Positions 10,159 to 20,299 of a stretch of DNA of 64,000 nucleotides are shown in pieces (within the stretch, counting starts at the first letter, position 1; each line of letters starts with the position of its first letter). This DNA is from Desmodesmus armatus (taxonomy: Eukaryota; Chlorophyta; Chlorophyceae; Sphaeropleales; Scenedesmaceae), in the NCBI GenBank assembly GCA_007449985.2, contig VIIQ02000217.1:85938-149937 (forward strand). Reading direction: 5' to 3'. Under the pieces are notes generated by a model. That model did no database searches. It saw only the letters and a program-made list of their open reading frames with translations, and was not told the origin of the DNA. Position numbers and translations under genes: made by a program.

Positions 10159-13100
10159 TTACTTGCTGCGAGCGCACAAGATGTCATAGTAAGTTGCAAA
10201 CTGGGTCTCTGTACCAGAACTAGGGCAACCACGACTAGGGCTCTCCCCCCAGTGCGGCCAACACTGCCAGTGTTGGTTGCGCAAATCCTTGAGTAAACAG
10301 TGGAAGGGAAAGACTCCTCCTCCTCCGAGCCGGGCTGAGGTGTGATGGATTGCTGAGGGCAGGTGCTGCTAGTGCTTGAAGGAGCCCAAAACTTGGCGTC
10401 ACAGGTATCGCCCTGGCAAGATGTGCATGCACACTTCACAGGGAACTCAAACATCAAGATTTGTCCCGCCGCATTTTGAGCTACATTGGTGTCGCCTGCA
10501 GAAACGAAGTTGCCCCGGCCTGGCACAAAGCCAGGAGGCATGACCCAACAAGGTGTGGTAGCACAGGCTATGTCACATGAGAACCTACCCTTATCAGCAA
10601 CACCACCAAGCCACTGCTTTCCCAAATTCTGTGGCAGGTCAATGAGTCCAGCACACAAGCGCCACTCGTCGTTGCCACCAGTCAACCCGCGCCAGTTTGC
10701 ACCCAAAACCCCACTACATGCCTGATCACAGTTGAAGTGGTCATCCGGAATGGGTGTGACCCAGGTGAAATCACTAACCACAGGAGGAGTAATGGTCCCT
10801 GGGGTAACAGTCACATTCACCTGTGAGCTGGCAGTTGCACCTGAGCTGTCCTGAACTACCACCGCAAACGCAAAACGCACGGCAGCACTCCCACCAGTCA
10901 CGGGTGCAGTGTAGGTGACAGTGTTGTTGGCACCCAGGGTAGCTGTGCCGATGAGAGGGTCGCCCAGGCCAGTGATGGAGGCTGTCCTGCCGGGGGGGAT
11001 GATGTCATTCGGGAGGGGTTGGAAGCTGACTGACTCGCCCAGTGCAAGGGTGATGGCGTCATCGTTGACTGTCAGTGGACCGCCAGGGCAGAAGACATCA
11101 TAGTCAGGCACTGCACCTGTGTTGAAGACACTGCAACCACCACTAGGAGCCACCCAACCAGTGCGGCCAAAGGTGCCGGCTGTGTTGCTTGCACAAATGT
11201 CTGAGAAATCAGTGGAAGGGAAGGACTCCCCTGACTGAGGTGTAATGAAGGGCTGAGGGCAGGTGCTGCTGGTGCTAGAAGGAGCCCAAAACTTGGCATC
11301 ACAGGGACTGCCCTGGCAAGACGTGCATGCACACTTCAGAGGGAAATCCTTCCTCAGGATTTCTCCCGCAGCGTTTTGGGCGGAGTTTGCTGCTCCTGCA
11401 GAAATGGAGGTCCCCTCATACACGTAACCAAGAGGCAACTCCAAGCAGGGCTCGGTGGCACACATAATACTACAATTGAGCTGGTTGGAGACAGTGGCAC
11501 CAACAAGCCACTGCTGCCCCACACCCTCTGGCAGATCAATGAGTCCAGCACACATGCGCGACTGGTTAGTGCCACCATTCAGCCCGCGCCAGTTTGCCCC
11601 CAAGATTCCACTACAAGCCTGATCACAGCTAGAGTGGTCATCCAGAATGGGTGTTACCCAGATGTAATCATCTGTGGGTGCGGTGGCTCCTGGGGTAACA
11701 GTCACTGAGACCTGCGAGGTGGCAGTTGCACCCGAGCTGTCCTGAACTACCACCGCAAATGCAAAACGCACGGTAGCACTCCCACCAGTTACGGGTGCCG
11801 TGTAGGTGACCATATTGCTGGGACCGCGAGTCGCTGTGCCGATGAGAGGGTCGCCCAGGCCAGTGATGGAGGCTGTCCTGCCGGGGGGGATGATGTCATT
11901 CGGGAGGGGTTGGAAGCTGACTGACTCGCCCAGTGCAAGGGTGATGGCGTCGTCGTTGGCCGTCAAAGGGACTGCCAGTGGGCACTGGTCAGCTGTGGTA
12001 GCAAAGGAGTGCAGGGGGGGGGGGGGGTGAACACCAGGCACAGTGAGGAAGCAGGCAGGGGTGTTATCTGAAGCTCTTGCCGTTGTACGTACATGCCCCC
12101 CAAGTGGTGATGCCGCTCTGGGCTGATTAGCCAGCATGTTCCAATGTATGGGGCAACATCTTATGCATGCTCAATCAATCAATCAATCAATCAGTCAATG
12201 TCACACCTGTCGCTATGAAGCTCAAGCCCTCATGCTAAAGCCATGCTCAAGCTGCACTTGCCACGGCACAACACAGACAGCAGTGATTTGTATGCTGTAC
12301 ATATGTGCCAGTGACGTCATGACTCACATGCATTGGTGACGGCCTGGCAGCAAGCAGCCTGCCCCAGTGTGAAGTTGGAGGGCAAGGACACGCTGTCTCA
12401 TTCAGCAAGGCTAGCTTCCGGGGTTCACTGCTGGAGTTGTACGATGGCTCCAAGCCAGCAGCTTCAGCAGCCTGTTTCAGCACACCCTCAAGCTCCAACT
12501 GCAGGATGCAGCAGGGACATGAGCAACACAAGGTGACAAATTGACAGACCAGCTCTCAGAGTCATATACAGATCGCATGCATGGTTTTGAATTTTCCTTG
12601 GATCCTGCGGTGCTAATCAGCGTCACCAATGACAGCTTCAGCGGCTGCTTCAGTTTATGACCAGTCATCACTACTACCTGATTGTTTGAAGCTACCAGTT
12701 TGCAAATCACGGTGTGCAGATAATTGACTTTGGTTGCATGTGTGCAAGAATTGCCACTTGTTGCTGTGCCGCTGTGTGTTTGTTCAGAAGTACTGAATTT
12801 CACAAGGGGAGTGCCCATCATCATAATAGTGTGGCACAATGTCACTGTAACTTGCCAGCTAAGTCACAGGCTGCAACAGCAAGGACAGGAAACGTTTTTA
12901 ATTTGAAGTGGCAGCAGTGCAACAAAGTGACTGTTGTGCAACTCGCCAGCCTTACCTCGCCTCCAACTGTGGCTGAAGGTAAGAAGGAGACAACACCACT
13001 GGGGCAGGCCTGGTTGCAGTTATTGCAAGTGTCGTTGCCGCCAAGCTTGAAGGACATGGGTGCCTCTAACTTCTTTGGCGCTGTCAGCGTAGCCACGTCG

Positions 13101-14804
13101 TTGGACTCTGACGACCTGTTGAAGAACTTGAGATCAGGCCCAACGCCAAGGGTGAATGCCAGACCACCTTCCACCCCCAGGTGATGTTCGCTTCGTAACC
13201 CCCGTCCAACTTGGATGGCTGCAGATACCCTGTCCACTGCACATCACCCAACCGCAAGCCATTTGCAGAGGAGTTGTCCCTGTCAAAGCCAGCAAAGTCG
13301 GTGGTTGTGCTCATGACGTAGGCAGACAGGGAGCTCTTGGCCAGCACCTCTGCAGAGAAGGTCACCTCTGCTTGGAGCTTGATGGACAGGCGGCTGCAGC
13401 ACAGACAGCAGGAACACAAACGTGACTTGGAGCTCCAGCCAGTGAGCAAACAACATTTGTGTTACCCAATCTAGCATACGTGAAATGCAGTGGTATCAAG
13501 CTCAAAAAGAGCGGTGCAGCAGACTGATTGTGTGGCCTGCATGTCGCAGACTTGTGGTGTGCAAGGGATGCCCTCTGAACCAGAAACCAGGGGTGCTGCA
13601 CAGAATGATGTACGTACACTGTACTGGTTTATGTCATGTCAAAGACAATTGATAATCAAGCTGAGATATCTGCATGCAGATGCGCATCACAGAGCTGCAC
13701 TTTCAGCTCCAAGGACCGCCAAGCTGCTTACCAGATGGGAAGAGCAATGCCTGGCACACAAGACAAGAATGCTTGGTATGCCGGTGTGGGACTGAAGATG
13801 TCCTCTGAGTTCCAGATGAAGCCGGCAGTAAGCTCAGACGCGACCTTCAGGGAAATTGCTTCCACATGCCGCACGGAGAGGGCCATCGCCCTGACCTCTG
13901 GGATGGTGCCGTTGCGCTCGACTCTGTAGGCCAGGGCTGCTGATAGGGTGTTGGTGATCTTGGGTGCAATGGTAATCTCTCCCGAGACAAGCTCCTCGAT
14001 GCCTGGGAATGTGGGCTCGAGCGACACGGTGCCAACGGGGAAATCAGTTGCGCCACCCTCAAACACGACGGCTTGTGCCTGGGCTTGCCGCGCAGTGGGG
14101 AGTGTAGTAGCTGGGTTGAGTAGTTCGGTGATGTTGATGGGGGCCGGCTCGGGCAGGCTGACTGTTGCGTCGAAGTCAGCTTCCTGGACGATGTCAAGGA
14201 GGGTTGCCGGGTCAGTAGTCAGGACAGCGTTGCCGTCGTTGACTGCAATGGTCGTGATAACGCGGGTGACAAGCTTGCACACGAGGTCTTCCTCATCCAC
14301 AAGGGCCTCAGGCAGGGAGCTAAACCCATCGATGCCTCCAAGAATGACGCTGCCGACGCGCAGGGCTGTAGCTTGGTCGGCGGGCAGGATCAGGGTTGTG
14401 ACGTTGCACAGGAGGAAGGTGGACGTGTTGGACAGCAGCGTGACGTTGGGGTTGATGACTACGCCAGAGGTGTTGTACGTAGGCAGGGGGGAGAAGATGG
14501 CCTGGGTGGGAGGGATGCACTGATCCTTGGACGCCGCACCAGCCTCTGCAGTTGTCAGGCCATCGGGGCACTTGATCCTCACGATGCCATCAGGGCAGTA
14601 GTAACCCTGGGGGCAAGGGGTGCAGGTGAGCTTGGACAGGTAGGTGCCAGGGTCACACTTGCCAGGGAGGGATGGCTTCTCTTCCTTTTGAGTGTGTGGG
14701 AGATCGCCCTCTTTGCGAGCAGCAGGGGCGGCAAGGCGCCTGGCGCCGGAGGCCGCTGTCGCGGTCACCAGCAGTAACAGGGTGATGACACCAAACAGGC
14801 GCGC
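10159..14804 (-). CDS. Secreted modular protein: signal segment, GCC2/GCC3-like Cys domain, tandem Ig-like plus Cys-rich modules
   Basis: Resolved minus-strand exons are 14804-13732, 13393-12956, 12498-12328 and 11992-10159, giving about 1,172 aa. A short upstream exon with the ATG is not resolved. The first exon opens with a hydrophobic run (ARLFGVITLLLLVTATA), as in a signal peptide. A cysteine motif of the GCC2/GCC3 type follows (CDPGTYL...CPQGYYCPDG). The rest contains many N-x-S/T sites. The C-terminal half is two copies of a module: a BIg/cadherin-like repeat (ANDDAITLALGESVSF, YTAPVTGG, QDSSGAT) followed by about 190 residues with conserved Cys (CDQACSG, CAGLIDLP, CACTSCQG). One base is missing at each of about 12391, 13174-13178 and 10245-10250. 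When these are allowed for, all four exon phases agree, which argues for one gene rather than several. It is likely a cell-wall or extracellular-matrix protein; no exact family is recognised. Confidence 0.72.
10942..11060 (-). repeat. Internal duplicate, copy 2 (identical to 11833-11951)
   Basis: These 119 bp are identical to 11833-11951, 891 bp (297 codons) away, and encode the start of the Ig-like repeat. Flanking parts of the two modules differ much more, so identity is confined to this patch. Confidence 0.9.
11833..11951 (-). repeat. Internal duplicate, copy 1 (identical to 10942-11060)
   Basis: This is the partner of the 119-bp identical patch. The first difference at its right edge is A versus G, after which the copies diverge. 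It lies in the first Ig-like repeat of the secreted protein. Confidence 0.9.
12171..12194. repeat. TCAA tetranucleotide microsatellite in an intron
   Basis: About five TCAA units run in the intron between the exons ending at 12328 and starting at 11992 of the secreted-protein gene. The same intron also holds a G run at about 12014-12027. Confidence 0.85.
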
Positions 14805-15553
14805 CTGGCAGGGTCAGCCCCAGTTCCCATCCTGCAGCAGAGTTGCATGCAAGCATTCAGTACAGGGGCGGTTGTAAAGAACGCTTGGCTGTCGCGTGAC
14901 TCACATCGGATGCATATTGAGGTTGCCATTGTTACGGATCGACCGCTGCCGGATCTACGTGGTAGCAACTGAGCAGCTGCAAATGCTCCAAAATGCCTGC
15001 GGGGCACCGCAAACGGGCACATACCTAGTCTCGATCTGTCTCCACACGACGCTGTCTGACGTGGGCTCTAGCGTTGGCGAAGGCGATTGCACCAGGTTCA
15101 GCTGCAAGACAGCACAGGGGGCAGCGTCACGGAGTAGGCACATTTTCAAAGCATGTTTCAACCTTGTTCAATGCTTGAAGCCAGGGTAGAGGCTGTGTGC
15201 TGGTGCTTGGCCCTCCCAAGACAGGGCGCTGGCACATACGAAAGCGCTTCAAACTCTAAAACATGTGCAGCAGCAAAACAAGCTTGAGGCAGGAAGCTTC
15301 CTCATGCCGTTTGATTGATCTGGTAAAATTCTAATTATACTCACCTGGGTGGATATTGGAAATGAGGGCAGTTCACTGGCGCTGGCTAGCCTCAAAGCGA
15401 GGTATCGCTGAAGTACTACCAAGGATTCAATGGTGCCACCGCAACCCGAGGGATTTATACTGCTACTCAAGATGTTGCATCGACATTCGCGAAATGCCAC
15501 GTCGACATCGCCGAAATGTCGCATCGACATTCCGAACTGTACAGTCGGACATG
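14805..15553. other. 5' flank of the secreted-protein gene
   Basis: The missing first exon of the minus-strand gene is expected here. A candidate ATG with a GTGAGT donor 25 nt downstream lies near 14894-14924, but its splice phase does not fit. Near 15473-15540 there are about three imperfect 22-bp units containing CATCGACATTC and CGAAATG, just left of the transposon insertion. No other gene is seen. Confidence 0.4.
15551..15553. repeat. Target-site duplication, left copy (ATG)
   Basis: ATG directly precedes the CACTA terminus at 15554 and is repeated directly after the other terminus at 18452-18454. Three bp is the duplication size of CACTA elements. Confidence 0.8.
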
Positions 15554-15585
15554 CACTAGGCCGGCAGCCCCCTTATCCGGTCAAG
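15554..15585. repeat. CACTA terminal inverted repeat, left
   Basis: These 32 bp match the reverse complement of 18420-18451 with one mismatch, at position 23 of the repeat (T here, A in the partner). Confidence 0.9.
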
Positions 15586-18419
15586 CCCCACCCTTCACCC
15601 CTCGTCCACCTGGGTGTCAAGGGTGCGGTCAAGGGGGGTGCTAAGCCCTTCACCCTGCTACCCTTGACGGGTGAAGGGGGTAACCTTAGTGTGAAGTCCC
15701 CCCCTTCACCCTCTAGTATGAGCCCCACGAGCCCCTGCGCTGGTTATGAGCTGCTCACACGCCTTTCAATGGCTTGAGATGACCATTTTGAGCAGCAGAG
15801 AAGCACCACATGCGATACCAGCCCTGTTGGGGGAGGTCAAGGCAAAACATACGTCAGCTATGGTTGTGGGAACGTCACTGTCGCATGAGTCGCCTGTTAG
15901 AAACTCCATACTGCTTGCCGAAAACGTTGTGTGCGACACCGACGTGTTTGGGGTAGGCCGAAAGTGAGATCGCACACATGGCGCGGTTCACCTTCCAGGC
16001 GGTATATTGAATCATGACCAGGCCACCATACGGCTACAACACTTACAGTAAGTATTAAAAGTGTATGTGTTGTCTCTGTGTCCCAGTCAGTCGATGTTTG
16101 TGAAGCAGCAGAGCAACATCAAATTCAATCAGACTTCACCAGAAGCTATAGGCCTACAACGACGCCCACTCACACTGTTTATCCGTCTTAGGAGTCCCTT
16201 GTATCCATAACAATCAGTCAACAGCACCCCACGTGCCTCTACAAGCGCATGTTTCTGCTGAGCAGCAGCATGCCTGCAACAAAGCCAGCAGCACCCCAGG
16301 CCCTGAAGTCCTCTCTAGCGTGCTCACAGTCATGGATGCATCCTGAAAGACGCAAACGTGGAGACAAAGTACGGTTCCAGCAGAAGACCCAGCAGAGAAT
16401 ACCATAGGTCCCCACCCCTGCATGCTTTACAGCAGTGGTAACAGAGGGCCTAGCAGCGTTGGGCCATATGATCAACGCCGGGGAGAGCCTCAGCACCAAC
16501 AGGAGCAACAATTCCGGCAGAAATGCACCTGGTGAGGCAACATCAGCACCAGCAGCGGATGTGCATGTTGGATGGGGAGCACCACTTGCAGTAGCACCAG
16601 CTACAGCAGCACCACCAGCAAGTGTAGGCATGTAAAGCATGCTATTTGCGACACCAGCATGCACAACCTAGGACACTGCAGCTGTGTTGTTGTTGTGCTT
16701 CTCTGCTAGATGCAGCCCAAGATGTGGCCTATCTTGTGGCTCAAGACACACCCTGTGCTTTGCTCGCAGAGGTGATGACTCAAGCCCAAAGTGTGGAAGT
16801 CCGCATCACCTCTGACGCAAGGCTGAGACAAGGGCTGTCATCACACGAGACAAGGCAGTACACTGAGGCATATCATGCGCATTACTACAAGAGCAAGCCT
16901 GTGGCATGCTGCCAGAGACATGGCAAGGACAGCAGCATGGAAGGTAGCAGATGTCTATGCTCATTGGGGGACATATTTTTCAAATCAAACAATCTGCATG
17001 CCCAGCACGCAGGCGGGACAGGCAGACAGGCATGTGCGTTCAACAGTCATGCTCAGCAGAAGTATGATGGCCAGCCAAGTGCCAGCAGTTTGTGTGATCC
17101 TCAACCCTGCATTTCATCTTGGGCATTGACAGTCGGGGCTGACATGCAATATATCAACAGGGCCAGGACTGATACGTGCTGCTGCAATTTCTGCACACAT
17201 CACTTGTGTAGTCGTCAGGTGTGATGCTCAGAGACATTCATGCCTACTGCTGTTTGCAGGATGCTGGCAAGCTGCTATGTCAAGCACCTGAGATCATATC
17301 CTGGGAAAAGGTGCAGACACATCCACCTTGTAGCAAGCTCCAAGCTTGCCGAGTCACAAGCTACAAGTGTGTGACCAGCGGCAACCTTCACGGATCTATT
17401 GCCTCATTGCATGGCTAACTACTGCTGGGTGCCCTCACCAGCAAGGCATGCATGTCCCCACATGGGTGGATGTGTGGGTTTAGATAGGGGCGTGTGGTCA
17501 GGTGGCTGTGGTTGGGGCAACTTTGCTAGCGTTGGCATGTTGCTGCATCAGCGAAATTTGGTTAGCACTGTACATTCCATGCTGAGCACTGTCAAGACGC
17601 AGCATGTTGTGCATCACCAAGCAGGATAACCTGCGAGTATGTGGCGGTGGTGGTTTAGGGGGGTTCCCTTCTGCGCTTAGCACACATGTCCCAACGACAG
17701 CTGGGGCATGATTTGGTGTGCGCTGCTGCTGCTGTCAGATGGACTGCAACCTTATGCGCCAGCTTGCACCCCGGCCAGCAGACAGGCTTTACTGGAGGCT
17801 TGTTGTTGTGTTCACTATCTATCACCCCTGCTTACACCCCTGATCATCAGATCTGACATCTCTACCTTGCCGCTTTGTGTATGGCAGAGGGTATGGTGCT
17901 GCATGGCATGGCATTGGTGCATGCTTGTCACCATGAAATCATGTGTTGGTAGCTGTGCTCATGCTTGTTGGCATGGCATGTGGCAACTATAAACCACCTG
18001 TGCAGGTATGCAGAGCATATATGCGTGAGTATTCTTTCAGCACTGTTCATGCATGCTGCCAGCACTTTGACGCGTAGCTGAACATACTACGCGTAGTAGG
18101 CAGGCCTGCTACCACAACTGTGACGACCTCAACACACAGCCGAAATTGAACAAAGCCCAATTGACATTGCGATGTCCAACACAGTGCCCTGCACGTGCCA
18201 ATGCCTGCTTGACATTGCCCCAAAATGTGATGCACAACACAGTTAAGCCCCTTGGTGAGAACCCCCTTGCCCAGCACGCGCCAAGCCCCTTATCTGCATG
18301 GCGGCTAAGGCCCCCCCCCTTCACCCAGTAGGCGTCAAGGGGCCCCCCTTCACCCTGGCTGCCCCCCCTTGACAGCCGCACGTCAAGGGGGTTGTCCAGC
18401 CGTCCAATAAGGTTACCCC

Positions 18420-18451
18420 CTTGACCGGTTAAGGGGGCTGCCGGCCTAGTG
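18420..18451. repeat. CACTA terminal inverted repeat, right
   Basis: This is the partner of the left repeat and ends GGCCTAGTG, followed by the duplicated ATG. Confidence 0.9.
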
Positions 18452-20299
18452 ATGTCGGAGAGTTCTCTTAGAGCTGCCGACACATGGCGCCGGACGTGCA
18501 CAAGACAAGCCAGCATATAGAGCTACCTAAGCGTATAAGGGATACATAAGCTTGACGAGTGGTTGAGAATTCGAGGCATGACCTCGGCGCGACTTGGACG
18601 CGCCAAGTGCGTGATGCAGAATACCTTGGTAACCAACTGGCCAGCTGCAGCCCTCTGCAGCCTCTGACCGGGGAATCATTCATCACCATCAGCACGTGCC
18701 TCATGCAGATGGCGAAAGATCCACCTGAGTGCCATACAGCGCACCACCAGGCCAACCCAGTGACCAACACAAGAATGATTCACGGCATTGCCAGTAGAGC
18801 AAACCCATGTGTTTCTTAAGTAAGGAAATGTGACTTGCATGCATGCCGCCCGGTAATAGCATAATCCAGCCTGCACCAACTAGTAGTTGTAGGCGATTGT
18901 ACCATGGCAGGTGGGCACCTGTGTGTGTGTGTGTGGGGGGGGGGGGGATGCGGGAGGTGCACGAGGCGTGCATGAAACTTCACAAGGCAGCCCGTCTCGA
19001 CAGCTTTGCGGGCTCAATCTTGCACCATATGATCCTGCCTACCAGGCTATGCAGCCACCACAATGACAGTGATTATCAACATGTCCTGCCTCGCCGCAGT
19101 GCATCCTGCAAGGGCTGTGTGAAAATGCACTGCCGTTGTTCATCTGCCATTCGCCAGATAGCTATATCTGCCCAAAGGAATCAGAATATCAGATAAGTTG
19201 GTGTGGACAAGCATGTTGGTGAGGTTTTTGCCCTCACAGGCAGGCTCATTTCAGGCTGGCCCCCATGGCACATCGAGGGCGAGGAAAAGAACATGCATAC
19301 CCTGGCTGTCGGCACTGGGCAGTGCCCACAGGCTGGGGAGGTTCTGGCTGCGGCTACGGCTACTGTAATGTGCACTCCGTGGAACGTTGTTCTTGCCAAG
19401 CTCAGTCAAGGCAAAGGTGTTGAGCAGGGCTGTGGCAGCAGAGCTGCTTGGAAGGCTTACCGTAAGCACGGTGTTGCAAATGTTGGATGCAGGCCAGTGG
19501 TCCCTGCCACTGACCCTACTGCTGGTGTGTGTAGTTGCTGTACTGCAGTTTCAAGCCACCTGCACCAGCGCCTCTGCAAAGGGGAAGCCAGTGTCGGCCA
19601 GTGGTGTGGGGAAAACAGCATGAGTGCCAGCAGATTCGGCACTACTGATTGCCTGCTGTCTTTTCGATAAATTCTTCCTCAGTTGCCTGTTCAAATCGTC
19701 TGATGTAAGGCAAACACCATCGTGCAGACTTTTTCGTGCTGTTAGGGTTGTTTCCATTCTGCATTCGACCTCCAACAATGACTTGCAATCGACCTCAGCA
19801 ACACCAGGAGGGCCCAAAGTGCAGGTGACCTACGTGTGGGCAGTGACATGATGTCTTTTTGCCCGAAAATATCAGGTGACAAGCTGCATCTGGGAAGGAA
19901 TATTGCCCAGGCAAGCACCCTTCTAACCAATCGCAGCCTGAAACACTGCAGTCCCCCTGGCAGGTGAGGTGAAGTACAGTACATTGTACTGCACTGCTCG
20001 ACCTGCAGCTGAAGTTTGGAGCAGTCCGTGAATTATCTGAGAGTGCACATCTGAGCAACAAAGACGACACTGCCTTCAAGACAACCCAGCGAGCCCGACC
20101 CCGGGCTCCTCGACAGTTACCGGCAGTTGCGGTTTGAATTTTTTCCTTGGGCATTGCCCGTTTTCACGCTGCTGTACTTGTTGAAGTTCAAGCAAGATTT
20201 GCAAGAAGAGTACTGAAGCAAGTCTGATTTCGGCACCAACCCCTGCTGTCACTCATGGAACTGCTGTGAAGCAGCACTGCTGGTTGTTGAAGGTTGATG
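18452..20299. other. Intergenic region upstream of haspin, one weak minus-strand gene candidate
   Basis: A GT run followed by a G run sits at about 18920-18948. On the minus strand an ATG at 20154 begins MPKEKIQTATA and meets a GTAACT donor. A further open stretch at 19560-19830 contains DDLNRQLRKNLSKRQQ. These could be exons of a small basic protein divergent from haspin, but codon use is less GC-biased than in the neighbours, and I recognise no family. Confidence 0.25.

Larger units (their letters stand above)
15554..18451. mobile_element. CACTA (EnSpm/CMC) transposon, probably non-autonomous
   Basis: A 2,898-bp element starts CACTAGGCCGGCAGCCCCCT and ends with the reverse complement. The terminal inverted repeats are 32 bp with a single mismatch (15554-15585 and 18420-18451). 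It is flanked by a 3-bp duplication (ATG). About 200 bp inside each end is packed with short subterminal repeats of the types GTCAAGGGG, CCCTTCACCC and GGTAACCTTA in both orientations, as expected for this superfamily. I could find no transposase: the longest interior open frames are Cys-, His- and Ser-rich, without known motifs. It is therefore read as a deletion derivative or a decayed copy moved in trans. The near-perfect ends suggest recent mobility. Confidence 0.88.

Noticed and set aside
10131..12137. A stand-alone 668-codon minus-strand gene
   Set aside because: The apparent N-terminus past 11992 reads through an intron with a poly-C tract, and the end past 10245 is out of frame with the module repeat. 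Splice phases link it to upstream exons at 12328 and beyond.
16239..17224. Transposase inside the CACTA element
   Set aside because: The longest interior frames have no recognisable transposase motif and are rich in Cys, His and Ser.
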